NCBI RefSeq assembly: GCF_013705725.1 | Contig: NZ_CP055481.1 | Span: forward strand, 3,224,001 to 3,288,000 | From: Klebsiella sp. RHBSTW-00484 | Lineage (GTDB): Bacteria; Pseudomonadota; Gammaproteobacteria; Enterobacterales; Enterobacteriaceae | DNA: 64,000 nt | Reading direction: 5' to 3' | Part shown: in pieces, positions 20,089 to 31,000 of the stretch | How positions within the stretch are numbered: position 1 is the stretch's first letter | Layout of the letters: each line of letters begins with the position of its first letter | Notes under the pieces: generated by a model | What the model was told of the DNA's origin: nothing | What the model saw: only the letters and a program-made list of their open reading frames with translations | The model's database searches: none | Position numbers and translations under genes: made by a program

Positions 20089-20109
20089 TTCATAACCACT
20101 GGTTATGAA
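20089..20109. promoter_or_regulatory. Palindromic operator, likely PcaQ box
   Basis: Two perfect 10-bp half sites, TTCATAACCA and TGGTTATGAA, flank a single C, 102 bp before pcaH. The core ATAACC-ACT-GGTTAT fits the LysR T-N11-A rule and resembles the ATAACC...GGTTA element reported for PcaQ in rhizobia. The regulator gene is three genes along (21742-22665). Confidence 0.65.
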
Positions 20110-20133
20110 AAACACCCTTTAATTTCACTTTAA

Positions 20134-21569
<1,436 letters not shown>

Positions 21570-21588
21570 CATTGCTCTTCTTTTCATG

Positions 21589-21617
21589 CCCCCGCTCACC
21601 GGGGGTCTCTCTTTTTT
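21589..21617 (+). terminator. Intrinsic terminator after pcaHG
   Basis: Stem CCCCC / GGGGG with a 7-nt loop followed by TCTCTCTTTTTT, 20 bp after the pcaG stop. The AT-rich stretch 21618-21741 is the pcaQ promoter region. Confidence 0.85.
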
Positions 21618-21741
21618 AACAATCTCAACAAAATCAACTTGTAAAATAATAAGATAAAATGTTAATAATATTTTGCTATGAAGTTAACAAATTTAATCAA
21701 CATTACTTGTCACTGGCGCACCTCTGTTTTTAACATTGATT

Positions 21742-22665
21742 ATGCAAAAAAATGGTCTTTTCAGTCAGCGCATTCGCTTGCGCCATCTACATACCTTCGT
21801 GGCCGTCGCTCAACAAGGAACTCTTGGGCGTGCGGCTGAAACCTTAAATCTTAGCCAACCGGCCTTATCAAAAACGCTCAATGAGCTTGAACAGCTGACC
21901 GGCACGCGGCTGTTTGAGCGTGGGCGACTGGGTGCACAGCTCACGCTGGTCGGTGAACAGTTTCTGACTCATGCCGTTAAAGTGCTTGATGCGCTCAATA
22001 CCGCGGGCCAGTCGCTGAATCGCAAAGAAGGTCTTAACAGCGACATCGTGCGTATTGGGGCCCTTCCTACTGCCGCTCTGGGCGTTTTACCCTCGGTAAT
22101 TGGTCAGTATCACCAACAACAAAAAGATATCACGTTGCAAGTGGCGACCATGAACAACACCATGCTGCTGGCGGGGCTGAAATCGGGTGAAATCGATATC
22201 GGTATCGGGAGAATGTCCGACCCGGAGTTGATGAGTGGTTTGAACTACGAACTGCTGTTTCTCGAATCCCTGAAGCTGGTGGTTCGCCCGGGGCACCCGC
22301 TGCTTCAGGAGACGGTCACGCTGAGCCGGGTGATGGAGTGGCCGGTGGTAGTGTCACCAAAAGGAACCCTGCCGCGTCAGAACGCTGAAACCCTGCTGCA
22401 AAGTCAGGGCTGCAAAATTCCTTCAGGCTGCATTGAAACGCTGTCGGCCTCGTTATCGCGCCAGCTCACCGTCGATTACGACTACGTCTGGTTTGTCCCC
22501 TCTGGCGCAGTAAAAGACGACCTTCGCCGCGGACTGCTGACGGCGCTCCCCATCCCGACCCAGGGCGCAGGTGAACCCATCGGTATTCTGACTCGCGTGG
22601 ATGCCACCCTTACCGCAGGCACGCAGATCTTGCTCAGCGCGATTCGCAAATCCATGCCAGTCTGA
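21742..22665 (+). CDS. pcaQ: LysR-type regulator PcaQ
   Basis: A 307-residue LysR regulator. The N-terminal winged helix-turn-helix reads LRHLHTFVAVAQQGTLGRAA then ETLNLSQPALSKTLNELEQL, matching PcaQ-type proteins that activate protocatechuate genes in response to pathway intermediates. The ATG at 21742 is used; an in-frame TTG six bases earlier is possible and no strong ribosome-binding site is seen for either. Its position directly behind pcaHG and before a PQQ dehydrogenase suggests control of both units. Confidence 0.85.
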   Translation: MQKNGLFSQRIRLRHLHTFVAVAQQGTLGRAAETLNLSQPALSKTLNELEQLTGTRLFERGRLGAQLTLVGEQFLTHAVKVLDALNTAGQSLNRKEGLNSDIVRIGALPTAALGVLPSVIGQYHQQQKDITLQVATMNNTMLLAGLKSGEIDIGIGRMSDPELMSGLNYELLFLESLKLVVRPGHPLLQETVTLSRVMEWPVVVSPKGTLPRQNAETLLQSQGCKIPSGCIETLSASLSRQLTVDYDYVWFVPSGAVKDDLRRGLLTALPIPTQGAGEPIGILTRVDATLTAGTQILLSAIRKSMPV

Positions 22666-22681
22666 CTGGTGCTTTAATCAT

Positions 22682-22713
22682 TTCCCCGGTGACGGTCCTG
22701 TTAACCGGGGGAA
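22682..22713 (+). terminator. Probable terminator after pcaQ
   Basis: TTCCCCGGT and AACCGGGGGAA form a stem with one bulge around a 12-nt loop, directly behind pcaQ. No long T tract follows, so strength is uncertain. Confidence 0.5.
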
Positions 22714-22842
22714 TAATGCCTTCTTTCCCTACGCGAAAGCGCAACTCCATTCACCAAAATAATCAATTAGTGCGAAATCATTCATTAACAATTGCGTAGA
22801 TTTATTTAACAGATCTATCATATCCATGATTTCACCAAATGG

Positions 22843-22921
22843 TTCACTTGAAATCAATAACAGCAAAAAACAGGCTTTTATGAAGGCCACAATCACTTCA
22901 TTCAAAAGACTTCACTTGAAA
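22843..22921 (+). promoter_or_regulatory. Direct repeats upstream of the PQQ dehydrogenase gene
   Basis: TTCACTTGAAA occurs at 22843-22853 and again at 22911-22921, 68 bp apart, in an AT-rich 305-bp gap (22666-22970) with no gene. The related words TTCACCAAATGGTTCAC and GGTTCACG occur nearby. They could be binding sites for a regulator of the dehydrogenase. No PcaQ-type palindrome is seen here. Confidence 0.3.
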
Positions 22922-22970
22922 AATTGATTCATCTGGTTCACGCCTGTACAGGGGTGGTTAAGGAGAAAAA

Positions 22971-25343
22971 ATGGCAACTGGCAACGTGCCGCGAGGGTTC
23001 CCCCGGATCCTGCAGTGGCTTCTCGCCGGACTGATGCTGATCATCGGTCTGGCTATCGGTATTCTCGGTGCAAAACTCGCCTCCGTCGGCGGCACCTTCT
23101 ATTTCGCAATTATGGGCCTGGTGATGATTATCGCCTCGCTGCTCATCTTCCGTAGCCGCCGCGGCGGCATCGTGCTGTACGCAATTGCTTTTATCGCCTC
23201 TATCATCTGGGCAATTAGCGATGCTGGCTGGACGTACTGGCCGCTGTTCTCGCGCCTGTTCGCCCTCGGCGTGCTGGCCTTTCTTTCTGCGCTGGTCTGG
23301 CCGTTCCTTTCCCACCAACCAGCGAAAAAAGGCCCGGCGTTTAGCCTTGCGGCGATCTTCGCCGTGGTGCTGCTGGTCAGTTTCGGCTGGATGTTCAAAT
23401 CCCAGCCGCTGGTCAGCGCCAGTGAAGAGGTACCGGTCAAACCGGTCGCCGCTGGCGAACAACAGAAAAACTGGGAACACTGGGGTAACACCACCCACGG
23501 CGACCGTTTCGCTGCGCTCGACCAGATTAACAAACAGAACGTCGACCAGTTGCAGGTCGCCTGGGTCGCCCATACTGGCGATATTCCGCAGAGTAACGGC
23601 TCCGGTGCGGAAGACCAGAACACCCCGCTACAGATTGGCGACACACTTTACGTTTGTACGCCTTACAGCAAAGTGCTGGCACTGGATGTTGATAGCGGCA
23701 AAGAGAAATGGCGCTACGATTCAAAGGCCACCGCGCCGAACTGGCAGCGCTGCCGTGGCTTAGGCTATTACGAAGATAGCCAGGCCCAGGTAACAGCCAC
23801 TGCGGATACACAGCCGGCGGCCTGCTCTCGTCGCCTGTTCCTGCCGACCACCGATGCGCGCCTGATCGCCATTGATGCCGATAACGGCAAGCTGTGCGAG
23901 ACCTTCGGCGACCACGGTATTGTTGACCTCAGCGTTGGCATGGGCGAAATCAAAGCGGGTTACTACCAACAAACCTCCACGCCGCTTGTCGCCGGCAGTG
24001 TGGTCGTGGTTGGCGGTCGCGTGGCGGATAATTTCTCCACCGGCGAGCCTCCGGGCGTTGTGCGCGCTTACGATGTTCACACCGGTAAGCTGGCGTGGGC
24101 ATGGGATCCGGGTAACCCGAATCTGACCGGCGAGCCGCCGGAAGGCCAAACCTACACCCGCGGTACGCCGAACGTCTGGTCGGCCATGTCTTATGACACG
24201 AAGCTGAATCTGATCTATCTGCCAACCGGTAACGCTACGCCAGACTTCTTCGGCGGCGAGCGCACTGCGCTTGACGATAAATACAGTTCCTCTATCGTGG
24301 CCGTTGACGCAACGACCGGTCAGGTGCGCTGGCACTACCAGACGACTCACCACGATCTGTGGGACTTCGACCTGCCTTCTCAGCCGCTGCTGTACGATCT
24401 ACCTGACGGCAAAGGCGGCACCACCCCGGTGCTGGTACAAACCAGTAAGCAGGGCATGATCTTTATGCTCAACCGCGAAACCGGTGAGCCGGTGGCCAAA
24501 GTGGAAGAGCGTCCGGTTCCGCCAGGTGATATCAAAGGCGAGCGCTATTCCCCTACTCAGCCTTACTCCGTTGGTATGCCGATGATCGGCAACGAAACGC
24601 TAAAAGAGTCGGATATGTGGGGGGCGACGCCTGTCGACCTGCTGCTGTGCCGTATCCAGTTTAAAGAGATGCGTCACCAGGGCGTATTTACGCCGCCGGG
24701 CGAAGACCGTTCTCTACAATATCCCGGTTCGCTGGGCGGGATGAACTGGGGCAGCGTGTCGGTTGACCCGAATAACAGCCTGATGTTCGTCAACGATATG
24801 CGCCTTGGCCTTGCTAACTATATGGTGCCGCGCGAGAAAGTGGCGAAAAACGCCAGCGGTATCGAAATGGGTATCGTGCCGATGGAAGGTACCCCGTTTG
24901 GCGCAATGCGCGAGCGTTTCCTGTCGCCGCTGGGTATTCCATGCCAGAAACCACCGTTCGGTACCATGTCGGCGGTGGATCTGAAAACCGGCAAGCTGGT
25001 GTGGCAGGTTCCGGTCGGCACCGTTGAAGATACCGGCCCGCTGGGGATCCGCATGCATATGCCCATCCCTATCGGTATGCCGACGCTGGGCGCTTCGCTG
25101 TCTACCCAGTCCGGGCTGCTGTTCTTTGCCGGTACTCAGGATTTCTACCTGCGCGCGTTTGATACCGCCAACGGTAAAGAGATCTGGAAATCCCGTCTGC
25201 CGGTCGGCAGTCAGTCCGGCCCGATGACCTACGTTTCGCCGAAAACCGGCAAGCAGTACATCATCATCAACGCTGGCGGCGCTCGCCAGTCACCGGACCG
25301 CGGCGATTACATCATCGCCTACGCGCTCCCCGAGCAGAAGTAA
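22971..25343 (+). CDS. Membrane-bound PQQ-dependent quinate/shikimate or glucose dehydrogenase
   Basis: A 790-residue quinoprotein with five N-terminal membrane helices (residues ~13-135) and a periplasmic PQQ beta-propeller, passing electrons to ubiquinone. It belongs to the glucose/quinate/shikimate group: HHDLWDFDLPSQP holds the calcium/PQQ aspartate (465 or 467) and Lys493 (TSKQGMIF) aligns with the PQQ-binding Lys493 of E. coli Gcd. Linkage to pcaHG-pcaQ favours quinate/shikimate oxidation (QuiA-like), whose product leads through dehydroshikimate to protocatechuate. Glucose oxidation cannot be ruled out. A strong AAGGAG site precedes the ATG. PQQ synthesis genes and quiB/quiC are not in the window. 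Confidence 0.88.
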   Translation: MATGNVPRGFPRILQWLLAGLMLIIGLAIGILGAKLASVGGTFYFAIMGLVMIIASLLIFRSRRGGIVLYAIAFIASIIWAISDAGWTYWPLFSRLFALGVLAFLSALVWPFLSHQPAKKGPAFSLAAIFAVVLLVSFGWMFKSQPLVSASEEVPVKPVAAGEQQKNWEHWGNTTHGDRFAALDQINKQNVDQLQVAWVAHTGDIPQSNGSGAEDQNTPLQIGDTLYVCTPYSKVLALDVDSGKEKWRYDSKATAPNWQRCRGLGYYEDSQAQVTATADTQPAACSRRLFLPTTDARLIAIDADNGKLCETFGDHGIVDLSVGMGEIKAGYYQQTSTPLVAGSVVVVGGRVADNFSTGEPPGVVRAYDVHTGKLAWAWDPGNPNLTGEPPEGQTYTRGTPNVWSAMSYDTKLNLIYLPTGNATPDFFGGERTALDDKYSSSIVAVDATTGQVRWHYQTTHHDLWDFDLPSQPLLYDLPDGKGGTTPVLVQTSKQGMIFMLNRETGEPVAKVEERPVPPGDIKGERYSPTQPYSVGMPMIGNETLKESDMWGATPVDLLLCRIQFKEMRHQGVFTPPGEDRSLQYPGSLGGMNWGSVSVDPNNSLMFVNDMRLGLANYMVPREKVAKNASGIEMGIVPMEGTPFGAMRERFLSPLGIPCQKPPFGTMSAVDLKTGKLVWQVPVGTVEDTGPLGIRMHMPIPIGMPTLGASLSTQSGLLFFAGTQDFYLRAFDTANGKEIWKSRLPVGSQSGPMTYVSPKTGKQYIIINAGGARQSPDRGDYIIAYALPEQK

Positions 25344-25347
25344 GTTC

Positions 25348-25374
25348 AAGGGCCCCGATTGGGGCCCTTTCTTT
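25348..25374 (+). terminator. Strong intrinsic terminator
   Basis: Perfect stem AAGGGCCCC / GGGGCCCTT followed by TCTTT, right after the PQQ dehydrogenase stop. Confidence 0.9.
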
Positions 25375-25384
25375 ATTCAGCTAT

Positions 25385-25415
25385 GTTATTATTGCGAATG
25401 GTTATCAATAATAAC
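25385..25415. promoter_or_regulatory. Perfect 10-bp inverted repeat upstream of a small secreted protein gene
   Basis: GTTATTATTG and CAATAATAAC flank an 11-bp spacer, ending 19 bp before the ATG at 25435. Placement suits an operator overlapping a promoter, or a leader hairpin close to the AAGGATA ribosome-binding site. Confidence 0.45.
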
Positions 25416-25434
25416 AACTGAACAAGGATAATGG

Positions 25435-25713
25435 ATGAAACGTTCAACCTGCCGCCTGCTTGCGGGCACCATTATGTCGATAATGGCTGCGTCGGCTCAG
25501 GCGTTGAAGGCTCCAGAGGTGGACCTGCGCAATCCGACGATATGGGAAGAAAAAACCGTGAATCCACTCGCCGATAAACAACAGCCCTGCGAAGTGTACA
25601 GCGGGCCAAACTGCTCGGTGTGGGAAGATGAAAAATCGGATATCCAACGTGAACGGGAGCGACGAGAACAGCGGCGGTGGCAAAACGGTTATGAGAACCT
25701 GCGACGGGAGTAA
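25435..25713 (+). CDS. Small secreted protein of unknown function
   Basis: A 92-residue protein not recognised. The N-terminus is a signal peptide (basic MKRSTCRLLAG, hydrophobic IMSIMAA, cleavage site AQA-LK). The mature ~67 residues carry two cysteines (QPCEVYSGPNCSVWEDE), which may form a disulphide in the periplasm, and a highly charged C-terminal helix (RERERREQRRW). It has its own AAGGATA ribosome-binding site and is enclosed by terminators on both sides, so it is monocistronic. Confidence 0.75.
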   Translation: MKRSTCRLLAGTIMSIMAASAQALKAPEVDLRNPTIWEEKTVNPLADKQQPCEVYSGPNCSVWEDEKSDIQRERERREQRRWQNGYENLRRE

Positions 25714-25726
25714 TTCTGCTTTAGCG

Positions 25727-25750
25727 ATAACCCGGGCATGCCCGGGTTAT
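25727..25750. terminator. Bidirectional intrinsic terminator
   Basis: Palindrome ATAACCCGGGCA / TGCCCGGGTTAT followed by TATTTTT, separating the small secreted protein gene from convergent frmA. Confidence 0.88.
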
Positions 25751-25766
25751 TATTTTTACCGAAAGA

Positions 25767-27184
<1,418 letters not shown>

Positions 27185-27201
27185 GGTTACGCCCTCAAAA
27201 T

Positions 27202-27223
27202 CATATAGGGGGGTATACTATAT
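27202..27223 (-). promoter_or_regulatory. FrmR operator
   Basis: On the minus strand ATATAGTATACC then CCCCTATATG lies 18-40 bp before frmR. AT-rich half sites around a C6/G6 tract are typical of CsoR/RcnR/FrmR operators, and it overlaps the expected promoter. Confidence 0.75.
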
Positions 27224-27321
27224 TTTTTCATTTAAAGAGGCAAATCAACTCGCCGCTTTAACCGTAGCATAGCGGCGAAAATTTGCGTTTAATCGAGCTT
27301 GAGGGTCATGAGAAACAAAAA

Positions 27322-27337
27322 ACCCGCCTAAGCGGGT
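27322..27337 (-). terminator. Intrinsic terminator of cybB
   Basis: Stem ACCCGC / GCGGGT followed on the minus strand by TTTTTTGTTTC, ten bp after cybB. Confidence 0.82.
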
Positions 27338-27347
27338 CTGAAGATGT

Positions 27348-27875
27348 TTAGCGTTTGCGCGGCATCATCCGCAGCAGCGTGTTGTCTTTCCAGAAGTAAT
27401 GGTGCATCAGCGCCGCCAGCGCATGCAGGCCGACGATAAAGTAGCCGGTGTTCGCCAGCAGCTCGTGCCAACCCTTCAGCGTATCCACCAGCTCAAAGTT
27501 GCTTTCTGCCGCATGGGGCATGGTCAAACCAAAAGCAAACCACGGATTGCCACGATAATACATCATCACCATGCCAATCACCGGCAGCGCGATAAACAGC
27601 AGATAGATAACCAAATGCCCGAGGTGCGCAAAGCCCGTCATCATTGGCGACGGTTTGGGCACAATTGGCGGTGCGGGAGATTTCAGGCGTACGAGCAGAC
27701 GCGCCACCATCAGTACAAAGACAGAGATCCCGCAAGAGACATGAATCATATTAATGACCGGCCGCGCGCTCCGAGGGAAAAAGCCTCGTAGCTCCATTGC
27801 CGCATAAGCGCCAATCACTAACAAAAAGACCAGCCAGTGGATGCCTATCTGCAGGCCGGAGTATTTATCGCGCAT
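27348..27875 (-). CDS. cybB: Cytochrome b561 CybB
   Basis: A 175-residue inner-membrane dihaem cytochrome with four helices, oxidising ubiquinol with possible superoxide:quinone activity. It matches E. coli CybB (176 aa): LQIGIHWLVFLLVIGAYAAM holds the first haem histidine, INMIHVSCGISV the next, HLVIYLLFIALPVIG and VGLHALAALMHHYFWKDNT the others. In E. coli gapC lies directly next; here a cold-shock-domain gene and mesX-mesD are inserted between cybB and the gapC remnant. The 27876-28172 gap holds the two divergent promoters only. Confidence 0.95.
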   Translation of the reverse strand: MRDKYSGLQIGIHWLVFLLVIGAYAAMELRGFFPRSARPVINMIHVSCGISVFVLMVARLLVRLKSPAPPIVPKPSPMMTGFAHLGHLVIYLLFIALPVIGMVMMYYRGNPWFAFGLTMPHAAESNFELVDTLKGWHELLANTGYFIVGLHALAALMHHYFWKDNTLLRMMPRKR

Positions 27876-28172
27876 GGAAAACCCTTAAGGAAACAGTGAT
27901 GCCGTCAACATAACTACCTTTCCTTAAAAATTCATTAACTTTTACGAAGCATTAACAAACTATTGCTGAACATGATGTAATCAGATTAAAAGCAAACAGT
28001 TAGCGCCGTTTTATTTGGGGGTGACGTCGTCCGGGTTCACCAGCCCCTCTTCTGGCCTGACCGAAATTTATCGTCCAGACTTAAAGCAAAGACGTGGTCT
28101 GCATCGGCATTGTGCTTTACACTGCGCGCTGCAAAAACTGAGTAGATAAACGATTAACCAGGCGGTAAGGCG

Positions 28173-28649
28173 ATGAACGGAACGATCACAACGTGGTTTA
28201 AAGATAAAGGTTTTGGATTTATCAAAGATGAAAACGGTGAGAACCGTTATTTTCATGTGATTAAGGTCGCCAATCCCGATCTGATTAAGAAAGATGCAGC
28301 CGTCACTTTCGAACCCACTACCAATAACAAGGGCTTATCCGCTTATGCGGTAAAAGTGATACCGGAAAGCAAATACATCTATATCGCGGGTGAGCGTATT
28401 AAGCTCACGTCGATCAAGTCCTATCTGGTTTACAGCGAAGAAGTGCCAGCCGACACCCGCATTGATAAAGAAAACGCTGTACTGTCTGTAGGTGCGCTGA
28501 TGGGGAGTATCAGGCCAAAATCAGCCGCTAAACCGGGTGAAATGCGCTCGCTGAAAAAGCTGGCGGTGACCACTTTTCAGGGAACGACGTTAATCTTTTC
28601 TGAAGATGAAATAGACGTGGATGCCACGGTAAAAATGCTCAAGGTCTGA
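28173..28649 (+). CDS. Cold-shock-domain protein with C-terminal extension
   Basis: A 158-residue protein. Residues 1-65 are a cold-shock (OB-fold) nucleic-acid-binding domain with RNP1 KGFGFIKDE and an RNP2-like YFHVI, starting MNGTITTWFKDKGFGFI. The remaining ~90 residues are not recognised; they include a YIYIAGERIKLTSIKSYLVY segment and an acidic C-terminus. Classic Csp proteins are about 70 aa, so this is a two-domain variant. The long upstream leader (about 300 bp) could regulate it, as in cspA. It has its own terminator at 28660-28695. Confidence 0.78.
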   Translation: MNGTITTWFKDKGFGFIKDENGENRYFHVIKVANPDLIKKDAAVTFEPTTNNKGLSAYAVKVIPESKYIYIAGERIKLTSIKSYLVYSEEVPADTRIDKENAVLSVGALMGSIRPKSAAKPGEMRSLKKLAVTTFQGTTLIFSEDEIDVDATVKMLKV

Positions 28650-28659
28650 AATGATCCTG

Positions 28660-28695
28660 TGCCGAAATCTTGCTTGCATAAGCAGGATTTCGGCA
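28660..28695 (+). terminator. Intrinsic terminator
   Basis: Stem GCCGAAATC / GATTTCGGC with an inner GCTTGCATAAGC hairpin, between convergent genes (28649 and 28725). T tract is weak. Confidence 0.65.
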
Positions 28696-28724
28696 TCGTT
28701 GAGTCGTCAGGATATTTGGCGTAT

Positions 28725-29756
28725 TTATTTAACCGAGAGTTCCTTGCGGATAAGTTCTGCCCCTGCACTTAACGCATTTAGTTTGCCTGCGGCTACCCGA
28801 CGAGATAACGGCGCCATACCGCAGTTGGTAGAGGGATAAAGCTTGTCAGCGTCGACAAACTGAAGGGCTTTGCGTAATGTGTCAGCAACCTCCTCCGGCG
28901 TCTCAATAGAATTCGTTGCCACGTCGATAGCCCCGACCATCACTTTTTTACCGCGAATCAGCTCAAGCAGGTCCATCGGAACATGCGAGTTATGACATTC
29001 CAGTGAGATGATATCGATACTGGATGTTTGCAGCTTAGGAAATGCTTCTTCATATTGACGCCACTCTGTGCCCAACGTCTTTTTCCAGTCGGTGTTCGCT
29101 TTGATGCCATATCCATAGCAGATATGTACCGCCGTTTCGCATTTCAGCCCTTCCACTGCTCTTTCTAAAGCCGCGATCCCCCAGTCATTCACTTCATCAA
29201 AAAACACATTAAAAGCCGGTTCATCAAACTGGATAATATCGACGCCAGCAGCCTCTAGCTCTTTGGCTTCCTGATTCAATATTTTCGCAAATTCCCAGGC
29301 CAGTTTTTCGCGGCTTTTATAGTGGTCGTCATAAAGTGTATCAATCATGGTCATAGGCCCAGGTAGCGCCCATTTAATAGGTTGTTTGGTGAGCTGGCGT
29401 AAAAACCGCGCGTCCTCAACAAAAACGGGTTTTTGGCGTTCAACAGCACCCGTGACGGTTGGGACACTTGCTTCATAGCGATTACGAATTTTCACCACTT
29501 CACGTTTTGCAAAATCAACACCGCTGAGGTGCTCAATAAACGTTGTCACAAAGTGCTGACGCGTTTGCTCACCATCGCTGACAATATCGATACCTGCACG
29601 TAATTGATCGTACAGAGCCAAACTTAGCGCGTCCTTTTTCCCCTCAATTAACTCTTCATTTTGTAGTTTCCAGGGGGACCATAGTTTCTCAGGCTCGGCG
29701 AGCCACGAAGGTTTGGGTAAACTGCCCGCAGTCGAAGTAGGTAATAATTTTTTCAT
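28725..29756 (-). CDS. mesD: MesD-type core methionine synthase
   Basis: A 343-residue protein equal to the catalytic C-terminal half of cobalamin-independent methionine synthase MetE. Zinc ligands are His211 and Cys213 (AVHICYG), Glu253 (SLECHNSH) and Cys312 (STNCGM). It lacks the N-terminal folate-binding half, so the methyl donor is not expected to be polyglutamyl methyl-folate. The pairing with a DUF1852 gene (mesX) immediately upstream is the signature of the MesD/MesX class, reported to need oxygen. Start at 29756; the frame to 29804 overlaps mesX. It lies between cybB and gapC, where E. coli has neither gene. Confidence 0.85.
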   Translation of the reverse strand: MKKLLPTSTAGSLPKPSWLAEPEKLWSPWKLQNEELIEGKKDALSLALYDQLRAGIDIVSDGEQTRQHFVTTFIEHLSGVDFAKREVVKIRNRYEASVPTVTGAVERQKPVFVEDARFLRQLTKQPIKWALPGPMTMIDTLYDDHYKSREKLAWEFAKILNQEAKELEAAGVDIIQFDEPAFNVFFDEVNDWGIAALERAVEGLKCETAVHICYGYGIKANTDWKKTLGTEWRQYEEAFPKLQTSSIDIISLECHNSHVPMDLLELIRGKKVMVGAIDVATNSIETPEEVADTLRKALQFVDADKLYPSTNCGMAPLSRRVAAGKLNALSAGAELIRKELSVK

Positions 29757-29779
29757 AATAGTTGGCCTTATATCGTTAA

Positions 29780-30757
29780 TTAAATAGCGTACTGAGCAGA
29801 CCACTGATCGAGAATGTTCTTGTACGGTTTAATGAAGTTCTCTTCAGTAAATTTCCCCTGCTCAATAGCCAACTGGCTACGCTCTTCGCGGTCATAAACA
29901 ATTTTTGTCAGTGAGTGATCCTGGTGATTCAGGTCAGGTTGATAGCACTGCCCTGCCGCAGAGTTGGCGTTGTAAATCTCAGGCCGATAAATTTTCTGGA
30001 AAGTTTCCATCGTGCTAATGGTACTAACCAGCTCAAGATTAGTGTAATCGCTCAGTAAATCACCTGAAAAATAAAAAGCCAAAGGTGCGACACTATTTGC
30101 AGGCATAAAATAACGAACCTGCAAGCCCATTTTTTTGAAATAGCCCTCAGTCAATGACGTTCCATTCTGTTGGTATTCAATGCCCAGCACAGGATGCTCA
30201 TTACCTGTTCGATGGTAGGTGTTTTTATTGGATACGCTGAGGCATATCACCGGCGGTTTGCTAAAGTTATTTTTGTACTCATTTGAGTTTACAAAATATT
30301 TAAAGATATTACCGTGTAAATCGCCAAAATCATCGGGAAAACTAAACGCTGATTGCTGTTTATTGTGTTCTAACAGCAACACGCTAAAATCATAATCTCT
30401 GACATAAGAAGAGAAGTTATTCCCTACAATGCCTTCAATACGTTCGTTGGTTTTTTTATCAATAATATTCGTTTTTAATATTTCTATTACCGGGAAAGTG
30501 TCGCCATTAGCCTCGATACTCATCTCGACAGAAATGATTTCAAGCTCGAGCGAATAACGCTCGCCTTTCGGATTATCCCAGTGCGCCAGCGTGTTGAAAC
30601 GATTGTCAATCATCAATAAAGTGTTACGCAAATTCTGCTGGCGATTTTGCCCTCTGGCTAAATTAGCAAAATTAGTTGTAATACGCGTATTTTCAGAAGG
30701 GTTATAGTTTTCATCGAAAATACTGCTCTTAATCGTAAAAGTAAAATTTTTATTCAT
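29780..30757 (-). CDS. mesX: MesX (DUF1852), partner of MesD
   Basis: A 325-residue cytosolic protein of the DUF1852 family, starting MNKNFTFTIKSSIFDENYNP. Family members sit beside MesD-type methionine synthases and are required for their function; the biochemical role (possible oxygen-dependent step) is unresolved. It is AT-rich compared with neighbours, which fits acquisition by transfer. The stop is 23 bp from the mesD start. The start has only a weak AGGA site, and no MetJ box was recognised in the 40 bp upstream before an ERIC fragment. Confidence 0.85.
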   Translation of the reverse strand: MNKNFTFTIKSSIFDENYNPSENTRITTNFANLARGQNRQQNLRNTLLMIDNRFNTLAHWDNPKGERYSLELEIISVEMSIEANGDTFPVIEILKTNIIDKKTNERIEGIVGNNFSSYVRDYDFSVLLLEHNKQQSAFSFPDDFGDLHGNIFKYFVNSNEYKNNFSKPPVICLSVSNKNTYHRTGNEHPVLGIEYQQNGTSLTEGYFKKMGLQVRYFMPANSVAPLAFYFSGDLLSDYTNLELVSTISTMETFQKIYRPEIYNANSAAGQCYQPDLNHQDHSLTKIVYDREERSQLAIEQGKFTEENFIKPYKNILDQWSAQYAI

Positions 30758-30797
30758 CGCAATTTTGCATCCTGAGTCCTGGCATGAAAACTGAATT

Positions 30798-30833
30798 TAT
30801 ACCCGTCATACTTCAAGTTGCATGGGCGTTGGC
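30798..30833 (+). repeat. Truncated ERIC end
   Basis: TATACCCGTCATACTTCAAG then TTGCATGGGCGTTGGCT, the end of an ERIC in reverse orientation. The similarity stops here; the remaining ~90 bp is missing. The following 30834-31000 holds nothing I can identify. Confidence 0.8.
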
Positions 30834-31000
30834 TCAGTCAGCGGTCTTCATGTTGCCAATAAGTTAATATGGTGTATTTTATGCCAGAGCCACTGGATGA
30901 GTGAAAGCGACTTAATTTCATTACAACATGAGCTATCTTCATGATCTTCTGTCGCTGATTTGGCGCCAGGCCAATCCTGTTCACAATCTGCCTACCCCAG

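Noticed and set aside
22938..23573. 211-residue antisense frame over the PQQ dehydrogenase start
   Set aside because: Shadow of a strongly supported gene; GC-rich codon usage opens the opposite strand.
25385..25415. Fur box upstream of the small secreted protein
   Set aside because: The AT-rich repeat lacks the GATAAT hexamer array; only a generic inverted repeat can be claimed.
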